Source: CAYRLW01 sp964425215 (lineage in GTDB: Bacteria; Spirochaetota; Spirochaetia; Treponematales; Breznakiellaceae). From it: DNA of 64,000 bases. The stretch lies in NCBI GenBank assembly GCA_964425215.1, contig CAYRLW010000010.1:1-64000 (forward strand), written 5' to 3'. Positions 25,666 to 33,821 of the stretch are shown one piece after another; position 1 is the stretch's first letter, and every line of letters starts with the position of its first letter. The translations under genes and the position numbers were made by a program. The notes under the pieces were generated by a model. That model was not told the DNA's origin and ran no database searches. It worked only from the letters and a program-made list of their open reading frames with translations.

Positions 25666-26522
25666 ATACGGTAAAACTACTGGCCCTCGATTTGGACGAT
25701 ACGCTCCTTCGTTCGGATTTAACCATCTCGGGGAGGACTAAACGGGTCCTAAAAAAAGTCGAAGCCTCGGGGATCGTGGTCGTTTTGGCTTCCGGCCGGG
25801 CTCCCCGGGCGATGGAACGGTACGCCCACGAATTAAACCTTCACAAGCGTCCCGGTTATCTGGTGTGTAACAACGGTACCACCATCCAGGAAAGCCATAC
25901 GGGGACCATTATTCGGGAAACCTTTCTGCCGGTGGAACTGGCCTTGACGGTTTTTGATCTTATCGACGCGGAGGGCTTGCCCGTACAGATCTACGACGAT
26001 GATACCATTTACGTTTCCCGGCGGAACGAATTCGCCGATCAGGATCAAAAATTAACCGGCTTTCGGCAGGTGGTGGTGGAGAATTTCCGTTCCATGATCG
26101 CCCAGGGATGTTTGAAACTGGTAATTCCCGGGGATCCCATGCTTTTACGGCCCCTGGAATCCATCCTAAAGACCTACGTGGGGGATAGGGTTACGATTTT
26201 TACCAGTAAACCCTACTTTCTAGAGGTTCTCCCCCCCGATACGGGAAAGGGCGAGGCCCTGGCCTTTGTGGTTCATAAACTGGGTATCCCCCGGGAGTCG
26301 GTGGTCGCAGTGGGCGATTCGATGAACGACGAAAGCATGATCCGTTGGGCCGGTGTTGGGGTGGCCATGCGGAACGGGGATGAACGGATTAAAGCCTTGG
26401 CGAACCTGGTAACCGACCGGACCAACGAAGACGACGGGGTGGCGGATATGATAGAGCGGTTTATCCTGGGCTCCGAGGAATTTCCCCCCCGGCAAGATCA
26501 AGGGGGTTTCAGTGCGGGATGA
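25662..26522 (+). CDS. Cof-type HAD-family phosphatase
   Basis: A protein of 286 residues. The HAD nucleophile motif is LLALDLDDTLLRSD, motif II ASGRAP, and motif III/IV VVAVGDSMNDESMI, with the Cof-type cap domain between (AVGDSMND is diagnostic of class IIB). It likely removes phosphate from a sugar phosphate or flavin; the substrate cannot be read from sequence. It overlaps the CBS-HATPase start by 11 bp. Confidence 0.93.
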   Translation: MNTVKLLALDLDDTLLRSDLTISGRTKRVLKKVEASGIVVVLASGRAPRAMERYAHELNLHKRPGYLVCNNGTTIQESHTGTIIRETFLPVELALTVFDLIDAEGLPVQIYDDDTIYVSRRNEFADQDQKLTGFRQVVVENFRSMIAQGCLKLVIPGDPMLLRPLESILKTYVGDRVTIFTSKPYFLEVLPPDTGKGEALAFVVHKLGIPRESVVAVGDSMNDESMIRWAGVGVAMRNGDERIKALANLVTDRTNEDDGVADMIERFILGSEEFPPRQDQGGFSAG

Positions 26523-27444
26523 TATTCCCATCAGTCCCGACGATTCGCCCTCGGTGGTTCTGGAGCTGATTTACCGTTTAAAAATTAAGGATGTGATGAC
26601 CCGTTCCCCTATCACCGCTGAAAGGCACCAGAGCCTCCGGTATATTCAAACCCTGATGCGGGATAATTACATAACCGGGGTACCCATCGCCGAAGAACGG
26701 AGGCTGTTGGGCATCGTCTCCATCGGGGACATTGTTACCGCTTTGGACATGGGGTACATCAACGATACGGCGGAAAATCGAATGACCCGGAACGTCATTG
26801 TGCTGGAAGACGATATGCCCCTTTCCTTTGCCATTTCGTATTTGAACAAGTATCGCTACGGCCGCTTCCCCGTGCTCAACAAAGGGCGAGAATTGGTCGG
26901 GATCATCACGTCTAAGGACGTGATACGGACCCTTCTGGTGGAGATGAACCGGGAGGTCCTGCGTCTGGAGTTGAAACACCAGAAACAGGGCGCGGATTTG
27001 AACGCGGTTACGGAGCTGGAATACACGACTACCCGGTACGATTTCGAGGCTGCGGGCCACGCCTCCACGGAAATCAAAAAGGAACTGAAGCGTCGAAACT
27101 TGGACCCAAAAATTATCCGCCGTATCGCCATCGCGGCTTACGAACTGGAGATAAATCAGGTGGTCCATTCCTACGGGGGCACGATTCACGCGTCCATTCA
27201 GGGGGATCGGGTAATAATCACCGCCGAGGATACGGGTCCAGGGATTGAGAACGTGGAGTTGGCCCTGCAAGAGGGATGGTCCACGGCCAACGAATGGATC
27301 CGTTCCCTGGGTTTTGGCGCGGGAATGGGATTGGCGAACACCCAACGGGTTTCGGACGAATTTTCTATCGAATCAAAGCCCGGCGTGGGTACCACTGTCC
27401 GATCGGTGGTGTACCTGAATCCGCCTAAGGAGAAGGACTCATGA
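26512..27444 (+). CDS. CBS-domain protein fused to an anti-sigma-type histidine-kinase-like ATPase
   Basis: A protein of 310 residues. Two CBS domains occupy about residues 20-150 (IKDVMTRSPITAERHQSL, and RFPVLNKGRELVGIITSKDV), which usually sense adenosine nucleotides. Residues 190-305 are a Bergerat ATPase of the RsbW/SpoIIAB kind (IAIAAYELEINQVVHS as N-box, AEDTGPGIENVE as G1, GFGAGMGLANTQRVSD as G2). No DHp domain is present, so it may phosphorylate Ser/Thr of a partner or bind ATP as a sensor. The start is GTG with AGGGGG 6 nt upstream. The stop overlaps the next gene by 4 bp. Confidence 0.9.
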   Translation: MRDDIPISPDDSPSVVLELIYRLKIKDVMTRSPITAERHQSLRYIQTLMRDNYITGVPIAEERRLLGIVSIGDIVTALDMGYINDTAENRMTRNVIVLEDDMPLSFAISYLNKYRYGRFPVLNKGRELVGIITSKDVIRTLLVEMNREVLRLELKHQKQGADLNAVTELEYTTTRYDFEAAGHASTEIKKELKRRNLDPKIIRRIAIAAYELEINQVVHSYGGTIHASIQGDRVIITAEDTGPGIENVELALQEGWSTANEWIRSLGFGAGMGLANTQRVSDEFSIESKPGVGTTVRSVVYLNPPKEKDS

Positions 27445-27782
27445 CTATTAAAGAAGCGGCCCGCTATTTGGGCGCCGAGCTGGTACAAAACGAATTTGAG
27501 GATACGGAGCTTAAGGGTGCCTATACGTCGGATCTGCTTTCGGACGTGATGGCCAACGCCCCGTCCGGCGGGGCTCTGATAACGATACAGGCCCATAAAA
27601 ATACCGTAGCCGTGGCTACCCTGGCCTCTATTTCCGTTATTATCGTCTGCAATTCCCGCCCCATTCCGGAAGATATGATTCAAGCCGCCGCGGAGGAAGG
27701 GATCGCCATACTCCGGACCTCGGAAAGTCAATTTGTGGTTTCCGGAAAGCTGTATCAACGCCTCTTTCCGGCCCTTACGTAA
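27441..27782 (+). CDS. DRTGG-domain-like protein, second copy
   Basis: A protein of 113 residues of the same kind as the one at 25297 (LKGAYTSDLLSDVMANAPSG, then VAVATLASISVIIVCNSRPI). It overlaps the CBS-HATPase gene by 4 bp and precedes the PHP gene by 14 bp. It likely acts with those proteins in one signalling unit. The function is unknown. Confidence 0.75.
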   Translation: MTIKEAARYLGAELVQNEFEDTELKGAYTSDLLSDVMANAPSGGALITIQAHKNTVAVATLASISVIIVCNSRPIPEDMIQAAAEEGIAILRTSESQFVVSGKLYQRLFPALT

Positions 27783-27796
27783 ACCCCGCTTCGGGT

Positions 27797-28528
27797 ATGC
27801 CGATTTTAACGGATCTCCATAACCACTCCTGCCTTTCCCCCTGCGGTTCTTTGGACCTTTCTCCCTCGGTTTTGGTGGAAAAGGCTACCCAAAAGGGTAT
27901 TGGGCTCCTGGCCCTAACGGACCACAATTCGGCCCTCAACGGTCCAGCGTTTAAGACCCTCTGCCGGCGTTTTGGAATCGTACCCCTCTTTGGCATGGAA
28001 GCCACGACCCGGGAGGAGGTACATATTCTCTGTCTCTTTGGCAGCTTGGAGGCGGCCCTGGACTTTGGGTCCACCCTCTACGACCTTTTGCCGCCGATTC
28101 GTAACAACAGCGAAAAGTTGGGAGACCAGGTGTACGTGAACGAGGATGATGAGATCCTGGGAGAGGTGGAACGGTACCTGGGTTCCGCTTTGGATGTATC
28201 CGTGGACGACCTGGGAGGCCTCATCGAATCCTTTGGAGGCCTTCTGATCCCCGCCCACGTGGACCGGCCCGCCTTCTCCATGACGAGCCAGCTGGGCTTC
28301 GTGGTCCCTGGCCCCTGGGCGGCGGTGGAGTGTGTTCGCCTTCCCCCGGTGGTGGATACGCTCCAATACCCCCTTACCACCTCGTCGGACGCCCATTACC
28401 CGGAACACGTGGGCCGCCGGCCCTTTGTTTTAGACGTTGCCGCCCCGGAGCTCCTGCCCCAGGGTCCCTCGGGAGACGTGGATGTCCGCGTCCTGGCCTC
28501 GGCCCTACGCCGTCGGCCCCGCTTTTAA
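27797..28528 (+). CDS. PHP-domain metal-dependent phosphoesterase
   Basis: A protein of 243 residues. Metal ligands are seen in DLHNHSCLSPCG (HxH), LLALTDHNSALN, FGMEATTREEVHILCLF and, near the C-terminus, TTSSDAHYPEHVG. The order matches YciV/polymerase-type PHP hydrolases, which remove phosphate from small molecules or nucleotides. It ends the operon that begins with the carbonic-anhydrase-like gene. The HVDRPAFS segment is typical of hydrogenase-associated PHP proteins, as I recall. Confidence 0.9.
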   Translation: MPILTDLHNHSCLSPCGSLDLSPSVLVEKATQKGIGLLALTDHNSALNGPAFKTLCRRFGIVPLFGMEATTREEVHILCLFGSLEAALDFGSTLYDLLPPIRNNSEKLGDQVYVNEDDEILGEVERYLGSALDVSVDDLGGLIESFGGLLIPAHVDRPAFSMTSQLGFVVPGPWAAVECVRLPPVVDTLQYPLTTSSDAHYPEHVGRRPFVLDVAAPELLPQGPSGDVDVRVLASALRRRPRF

Positions 28529-28562
28529 AGCGGGAAAATCCCGGGGACCCCGGGCCTGGACG

Positions 28563-29228
28563 TTACAGGTCCTCCATGGTTTGGAACGCCTCGGACAGCC
28601 GTTTTTTGGTTACGTCCAAAAGCAGGTTGTCCACCTTGATGTCCCGTACCGAGGGGGTCCCGGGGGTTTTGCTATCGATGTTTTCCACCGTTTTGCTCAA
28701 TAATTTCGCTACCGCTTCTACCCCGACGCATTCCATGTTGACCACCAGGTCAAAGGGAGACGCGTCCTCCCAGCGGCTTCCGTAATAACGGGCCACGAAC
28801 CCGTGCCGGGCCTTGTCCCGTTTGGCCACGAACCGTTCCGCTTCCGAGCGTTCGTCGATCCCGTTTTCCCGCATTACCCGGTCTACCCGGACCGTGAAGG
28901 GGGCGGTTACCCGAACGTGCAAAGCGTCGGTAAAGCCCGCCAGGGGAGCGAACCCTCCCCGGCCCACAATAATAACCCGGTCCGTTTTCGCGATGGCCCG
29001 GATTATTTGGTCTAAAAACGATATGGTTCTTTCGGTAAGTTCCTCTTCGGCGCTGAAAAAACCGCCGGATGCTTCGTAGCTCTTATCGAAATTGACAAAG
29101 CCGTACTCCCGCATGATGCGTTCGATAACGCCCTTATCGGCGATCCGGTAGTCCGTAAGTTCTGCGGTGCGTTTGGCCAGTTCAAGGCCCCCAGAACCAA
29201 TGTCACGGGAAATGGTTATGACCGCCAT
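28563..29228 (-). CDS. Cytidylate-kinase-like protein
   Basis: A protein of 221 residues starting MAVITISRDIGSGGLELAKR, the phosphate-loop form of the cytidylate-kinase-like family. VIIVGRGGFAPL and HVRVTAPFTVRVDRVM, with RDKARHGFVARYYGSRWED (LID-type), follow. The substrate is not established; members also occur in putative sensor proteins with CBS or TrkA domains. AGGAGG is at optimal spacing but lies in a small hairpin. Confidence 0.88.
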   Translation of the reverse strand: MAVITISRDIGSGGLELAKRTAELTDYRIADKGVIERIMREYGFVNFDKSYEASGGFFSAEEELTERTISFLDQIIRAIAKTDRVIIVGRGGFAPLAGFTDALHVRVTAPFTVRVDRVMRENGIDERSEAERFVAKRDKARHGFVARYYGSRWEDASPFDLVVNMECVGVEAVAKLLSKTVENIDSKTPGTPSVRDIKVDNLLLDVTKKRLSEAFQTMEDL

Positions 29229-29233
29229 GGCTA

Positions 29234-29297
29234 CCTCCTTAGGAGGACCGAGCCCGGCAAGGTGTCAACAGAAGGGTGTGTCAACCGAAGCTCGGTC
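29234..29297 (-). promoter_or_regulatory. Structured leader of the cytidylate-kinase-like gene
   Basis: On the minus strand the AGGAGG site is paired with CCTCC through a TAA loop (29234-29246). Larger arms GACCGAGC/GCTCGGTC (29290-29297 and 29246-29253) enclose two GTTGACAC copies. This could sequester the ribosome site. Confidence 0.4.
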
Positions 29298-29366
29298 GAC
29301 CTATTTCTAGTATAATACGGGAACCAAAAAATAGCAAAAAAATCGTTCCCCTGATGCTGTTTCTCC

Positions 29367-29405
29367 GAGGTTCTTTTAAAAACAACAGCTTTTTAAAAGA
29401 AGTTC
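29367..29405 (+). repeat. MITE-related hairpin
   Basis: GAGGTTCTTTTAAAAA, a short loop, then CTTTTTAAAAGAAGTTC, 3 bases before full copy 3. It is a diverged left hairpin. Confidence 0.5.
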
Positions 29406-29408
29406 AAT

Positions 29409-29560
29409 GAGGTTTTTGCAAAAGTCTGTTGCTTTTGCAAAAATCTCTTGCAGTATTTTTACAATAAAAAGATAATTATTTACATAGTATAGAATAGAAA
29501 AATACTGCATGTGCGTCTAAGGTTGCTCTTTCAAAACTCCCTGAGTTTTGAAAGAGCCTC
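29409..29560 (+). mobile_element. MITE-like element, full copy 3
   Basis: 152 bp, the same three-stem plan as copies 1 and 2. The left stem is again different (GAGGTTTTTGCAAAAG) with one G-U pair. CAAT borders both ends (29405-29408 and 29561-29564). The right hairpin matches copy 2 almost exactly. Confidence 0.85.
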
Positions 29561-29624
29561 CAATGCTCTAGGTTTTAAAAGCCCCCCCTTTATGGATTGG
29601 AAATCCCAGTGTATGGTAAGGGGG

Positions 29625-30605
29625 ATGAAACGTTTATACCCCCCTATGGTAACCTTGGTAGGATTCTTTTTTGCCCTTTCCGCCGGCTTGTACGCCGCAC
29701 CCTTGGAGGTTGGGGCCCCCAAAGACGCCCGGCGGCGCCTGATCGCCGTGGCGGAACAGTACCGGGGAACCCCGTACCGGTACGGGGGTCTACAGACCTC
29801 GGGTATAGATTGTTCAGGCTTGGTTTATATCAGTTTTTATACGGCCCTCCACGTTTCGGTTCCCCGAACGGTCCGGGAACTATACCAGTGGGTCGATCCG
29901 GTCCCCCGGTCTAAATTACAAATGGGGGATTTGGTGTTTTTTAACACCACGGGAACGGTTTCCCACGTGGGAATTTACGTGGGGGATAATCAGTTTATCC
30001 ATGCGGCTTCCGATGGGCCCCAGACGGGGGTTATCTATTCGTCCTTGGACGAACCCTATTGGAAGAACGCCTACGTGGGCGCCGGGCGGGCGATCCCTTC
30101 GGCCCAATGGCTGGGTTTGCTCTTAAGCCTGGGGGCGTCCTCCAGCTGGGGTACCGTGGGTACCCAGGGGCCCTTTCGGGGGGTGGGAGGCCTGGCGGGG
30201 ATAGAATACGATATATCGATCCTTTCGGTTACCCTGCGTCCCGGTTTGGAAGGGCGCTTTGAATGGGATAGGGGCCTGGGGGTTGTCCGGTTCCCCGTGA
30301 CCCTTTCCCTCGGTCTATCAAACCAAGTACGGCTCTTTGCCGGGCCAACCCTTTCGTTCGGCGATGCCACGGTCCACGGAAGTTCCGCCGATCGGTCCTA
30401 TACCCCCGGCGGCGGATTGCTAGGTACCGTGGGCCTCCTTTGGAACCCCGTCTCGTTCCGCCTGGGGGATGGCCGGCTTTCCCTCTTTATGGAAGGGGAA
30501 TGGCAGACCTACGTCCGCGACAGCGGCCTGGAAAGCGATTGGTCCGCCGATTTGGCGGCCAATCTGCGCTTATCCGCAGGCTTGCTGTATCGATGGGGGG
30601 TATAA
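29625..30605 (+). CDS. NlpC/P60 (C40) peptidase with beta-barrel-like C-terminal half
   Basis: A protein of 326 residues. After a signal peptide (TLVGFFFALSAGLYAA) comes an NlpC/P60 domain with the catalytic Cys63 in IDCSGLVY, His114 in SHVGIYVG and His126 in FIHAAS. It should cut peptidoglycan stem peptides. Residues from about 160 on change character to short amphipathic strands (ISILSVTLRPGLEGRFEW, VRLFAGPTLSFGDATV, LRLSAGLLYRWGV) that look like an outer-membrane barrel or autotransporter-like anchor. That pairing is unusual. ATG 29625 is preferred, although ATG 29613 is possible. It lies just beyond MITE copy 3. Confidence 0.85.
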   Translation: MKRLYPPMVTLVGFFFALSAGLYAAPLEVGAPKDARRRLIAVAEQYRGTPYRYGGLQTSGIDCSGLVYISFYTALHVSVPRTVRELYQWVDPVPRSKLQMGDLVFFNTTGTVSHVGIYVGDNQFIHAASDGPQTGVIYSSLDEPYWKNAYVGAGRAIPSAQWLGLLLSLGASSSWGTVGTQGPFRGVGGLAGIEYDISILSVTLRPGLEGRFEWDRGLGVVRFPVTLSLGLSNQVRLFAGPTLSFGDATVHGSSADRSYTPGGGLLGTVGLLWNPVSFRLGDGRLSLFMEGEWQTYVRDSGLESDWSADLAANLRLSAGLLYRWGV

Positions 30606-30613
30606 AGGGAACC

Positions 30614-32317
30614 CTACGCGACGGCCCCCCGCTTGATTTTTTTGGTGGTGGTCATTTCCAGTGGCTCGTCCAACAGGGTAACCTTTTCTATCTTTTGATA
30701 CGGAAGAAGCCGTTGGTTTACCTCCGAGACGATCTCTTCGATCCGCTTGGTAATGTCCTCTTTTGATTGGGCGGCCCCAACGCCGTCCTTAAAGGTGTCC
30801 ATGTTGGGGTAAATAAGGGCTTCTATCCGTTCGGATTTTGTCCGTTTGTCGGTCACAAAACCCCGAATAAGAATTTGATCGATTTCGTCGAAAAGCTGGA
30901 ACTCGTTCTCTATCTCCTCGGGGTACACATTTTTGCCCCCCTCGGTAACGATAAGATTTTTAGCCCGTCCGGTAAGATACAGGTAGTTTTCTTCGTCCAA
31001 GTACCCCAGGTCGCCGGTTTTGAACCACCCGTCTTCGGTAAACACCTCGGCGGTCTCCTGGGGCATTTTGTAGTATCCCCGCATCACCATGGGTCCCCGG
31101 AGTATAATTTCCCCCACCCCCCGTTCGTCGGGGTTAAGAATCTTCATGTCCACCTGGGGAATGACCTTCCCTACGCTGGTTTCCTTGTAGTGTTCCACCG
31201 GATTAAGGGTTACGATGGGGGCCGTTTCTGTCAGGCCGTAGCCTTGAACAAAGTCGATGCCGAACTGGTTATACTGTTTAAAAATCGACGGAGCCAGGGG
31301 GCCGCCGCCGGAAATACATATCCGGATCGTGGAAAGGGACGCTTTTTCCAAGACCGAATGGAACATCTTTTTACCCGGATTAACCTTAAAGACCTTTTTA
31401 ATAAACCCGGATATGGCCATCATCCCCCGGATAAGGCCGTAAACGATCGGTCCCTTTTCCCGGACTCCCCGCAGTATCCCCGCGAGTACCTTGTTGAACA
31501 GAAGCGGTACCCCCAAAAACATGGTGATTTTCGCTTCTTTTAGCTCCTTCAGAATGGCCTTGGTAACCATCTTTTTACCGAACACCAATTCGGCGCCCAC
31601 AGAAATGGCCTCTATAAAAACCGCTAGCATGGTATAGGAATGATGGATCGGCAGAAGGGCGTAAAAAACGTCTGTGTGGTAGATCCCCAGGTTGCTTTGG
31701 GCCAGGTAACAGTCGGAAACAAAGTTCCGGTGGGTAAGCATGACCCCCTTGGGGTTCCCGGTGGTGCCGGAGGTAAAGAGGATGGCGGCCAGGTCGGTCT
31801 CGGTGGCCGGATCTATGGTCGCCGAAGGTCCATCCAAATCGTACACGTAGGTTCCCAGACCCTTTTTTAAGGAAATGACCGCCTCCAGATCCTTCCGCTT
31901 GGCGTAGTAGTCGTGCTTTTCCTCGTCCACAAAGAGGATCTTCACGTCCACAGTTTTCATGAGCAGGTCGGTTTCCTCGTTTTTCAGTTGATAATCGATG
32001 GGTACCACCACGGCTCCCGCAAAGAGGACCCCCAGGTACGCCACGGCCCATTCGGGGGAGTTTTTACCCGTCACGCCCACCATGGAACCCCGTTTTATTC
32101 CCCGGCTGTGGAGCCATCGGGCTACCGCTTCTATTTTTTCCAACGCCTGGGCATAGGTAAGGGTTACTTTATCGTTTTCAAACACGGTAAAGCAGGGCCG
32201 CTCCCCGTACCGTTTTACGGTGATTCGGAAAACCTCCGGAAGGGTGGGCCATTCTCCGGAAAAATAGGTGCCGCGGAATTCATCTAAAAATGACCAGGGG
32301 GTTCGGGAAGTTTCCAT
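30614..32317 (-). CDS. Long-chain acyl-CoA synthetase (AMP-binding family)
   Basis: A protein of 567 residues. The adenylation P-loop is LFTSGTTGNPKGVMLTHRN, the second AMP motif QGYGLTETAPIVT, and the hinge and C-terminal domain have GWFKTGDLGYLDEENYLYL and TEGGKNVYPEEIE. It activates fatty acids to acyl-CoA via acyl-AMP, and by length and motifs it is closest to long-chain ligases. Cytosolic or membrane-associated. It converges with the NlpC/P60 gene. The substrate is inferred. Confidence 0.9.
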   Translation of the reverse strand: METSRTPWSFLDEFRGTYFSGEWPTLPEVFRITVKRYGERPCFTVFENDKVTLTYAQALEKIEAVARWLHSRGIKRGSMVGVTGKNSPEWAVAYLGVLFAGAVVVPIDYQLKNEETDLLMKTVDVKILFVDEEKHDYYAKRKDLEAVISLKKGLGTYVYDLDGPSATIDPATETDLAAILFTSGTTGNPKGVMLTHRNFVSDCYLAQSNLGIYHTDVFYALLPIHHSYTMLAVFIEAISVGAELVFGKKMVTKAILKELKEAKITMFLGVPLLFNKVLAGILRGVREKGPIVYGLIRGMMAISGFIKKVFKVNPGKKMFHSVLEKASLSTIRICISGGGPLAPSIFKQYNQFGIDFVQGYGLTETAPIVTLNPVEHYKETSVGKVIPQVDMKILNPDERGVGEIILRGPMVMRGYYKMPQETAEVFTEDGWFKTGDLGYLDEENYLYLTGRAKNLIVTEGGKNVYPEEIENEFQLFDEIDQILIRGFVTDKRTKSERIEALIYPNMDTFKDGVGAAQSKEDITKRIEEIVSEVNQRLLPYQKIEKVTLLDEPLEMTTTKKIKRGAVA

Positions 32318-32419
32318 ACCGTATACCTCTATCCTTTAAAAATCGAGGAGTTTGCCCGATTTGTTCCAAGGGGAACAAAGCCAGGGGATTACTCGTTGGA
32401 CACGAAAAACCCGCTGGGG

Positions 32420-32449
32420 TTGCGTGATTTTTTTTGCCCTTCGTACTAT
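32420..32449 (+). promoter_or_regulatory. Candidate promoter with very short leader
   Basis: TTGCGT (32420-32425) and TACTAT (32444-32449), spacer 18. The next gene starts at 32461, so the transcript would have a leader of about 5 nt. Confidence 0.4.
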
Positions 32450-32460
32450 GCTACTACTAT

Positions 32461-33186
32461 ATGAAATGGTTGCCCCTGTTGTCTACGTTGCTTTTATTTT
32501 CTCTTACCGCTTGTTCGGCAAAAATCGATGGGACCCTGTTCCCCGACGGAAAAGCGGAGGTTTCCCTCTCCATGACCGTTGAAGCCCAAACGGCGTCGTT
32601 GATCGCAAACCTCTCGGGGACCTCTACCGATGGTCCGTTGATCGACGCCCCCCGCTTTGCTCGGGCCCTGCAATCCGCCCCCGGTGTAGGGACCGTATCG
32701 TTTTCAAACCCTAAAGCCCGGACCTTGGAGGGGACCCTCTCTGTCCGTTCGGTGGACGCCTTTTTAAACGCCCGGACCAACGCTTCCGACGGAAAGGCGG
32801 TTTTTGTCCAATTCATTCAATACGAAAGCACCAGCTCGGGGGGGCACCTCCGGCTAACTTTGGACAAAAATAACGGACCGGCTACACTGGCCCTTTTTTC
32901 CCAGGACGTGACGGACTATCTGTCGGCCCTTATGGCGCCCATCGCCACAGGAGAACCGTTGACCCAGGCAAAGTATTTGGACCTGGTAAGCGGCATGTAC
33001 GGGGTAGCGGTGGCGGAGGAGATTAAAAAAGCCCGTATCGATGTTACCCTCCGCTTAAGCGGACCGGTTACCTCGGTGGTAGGGGGAACCTATTCGGGTA
33101 AATCGGTTAAGCTGGATATTCCCTTGGTAGGCCTTCTCGTTTTGGACAAGCCCGTGGTATGGGAGATTTGGTGGAAGGCTCCGTAA
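32461..33186 (+). CDS. Predicted lipoprotein
   Basis: A protein of 241 residues with a lipoprotein signal (MKWLPLLSTLLLFSLTAC) and lipobox LTAC, so Cys18 would be lipidated. The remainder is beta-rich (IDGTLFPDGKAEVSLSMTVE, GHLRLTLDKNNGPATL) without a recognised domain. It begins 143 bp after the acyl-CoA synthetase start, divergently. The start lacks an SD sequence. A stretch of 119 AT-rich bases separates it from the hydrogenase operon. Function unknown. Confidence 0.78.
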   Translation: MKWLPLLSTLLLFSLTACSAKIDGTLFPDGKAEVSLSMTVEAQTASLIANLSGTSTDGPLIDAPRFARALQSAPGVGTVSFSNPKARTLEGTLSVRSVDAFLNARTNASDGKAVFVQFIQYESTSSGGHLRLTLDKNNGPATLALFSQDVTDYLSALMAPIATGEPLTQAKYLDLVSGMYGVAVAEEIKKARIDVTLRLSGPVTSVVGGTYSGKSVKLDIPLVGLLVLDKPVVWEIWWKAP

Positions 33187-33246
33187 TCAAGCGTTGATTT
33201 ATATAAGTATAAAATTATATAGATAAAAGTTTAAATTATTCTTATC

Positions 33247-33275
33247 TTGAAGAGATTTTTCTAAGCCTATAAAAT
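33247..33275 (+). promoter_or_regulatory. Candidate promoter of the hydrogenase operon
   Basis: TTGAAG (33247-33252) with TATAAAAT (33268-33275) in a strongly AT-rich block, 30 bp before the first hyd gene. The spacer is 15-17 depending on the -10 register. Confidence 0.45.
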
Positions 33276-33305
33276 AGGTCTATCAATAGATAACGGGGGT
33301 TATCC

Positions 33306-33818
33306 ATGACAACAACGGGCGCGACGCTTACAAAAACGGTCAAGTCGGATAAGGATTTTCAATTCCCGCCGGAACTTGACGCGTTTATCGGCGAATGGAA
33401 GGCTAAACCTGGAAGCCTTATCATGATGCTACACAAAATTCAGGAAACGTACAGTTACGTTCCCCGGGAAGCCGCAGAAAAATTGTCCCTTATTTCGGGC
33501 ATACCTTTGGCCCGAATCTACGGGGTAATTACGTTTTATCATTTCTTTAAAACCACCAAACCGGGAAAGTACAAAATTTCCGTGTGTTTGGGGACCGCGT
33601 GCTACCTAAAGGGCGGTCAGGAGCTGATCGAGGAGGCCCGCAATATCCTCAGTCTGGCGGAAGACGGCGTCACGGAGGATGGTCTGTTCTCTATCGATCC
33701 GGTCCGCTGTGTGGGCTGTTGCGGTTTGGCGCCGGTCATCACGATCGGCGAAGATGTATACGGTAAGGTAACCAAGGACCAACTGCCGGATATTATCGCC
33801 AAGTATCAAAACAGATAG
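33306..33818 (+). CDS. hydC: Bifurcating hydrogenase subunit HydC (NuoE-like)
   Basis: A 170-residue thioredoxin-fold [2Fe-2S] protein of the NuoE/HydC family. The helical N-terminus has HKIQETYSYVPREAAEKLS, then YGVITFYHFFKT. Cluster ligands are the CLGTAC pair and VRCVGCCGLAPV. It passes electrons between NADH-side flavin and hydrogenase subunits. It is the first gene of hydC-HATPase-ferredoxin-hydB-hydA; the SD is weak (GGGGG). Confidence 0.94.
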   Translation: MTTTGATLTKTVKSDKDFQFPPELDAFIGEWKAKPGSLIMMLHKIQETYSYVPREAAEKLSLISGIPLARIYGVITFYHFFKTTKPGKYKISVCLGTACYLKGGQELIEEARNILSLAEDGVTEDGLFSIDPVRCVGCCGLAPVITIGEDVYGKVTKDQLPDIIAKYQNR

Positions 33819-33821
33819 GCA

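Noticed and set aside
20770..29560. The repeats as a CRISPR array
   Set aside because: Copies are 0.6-8 kb apart, with internal hairpins and target duplications; there are no regular spacers and no cas genes.
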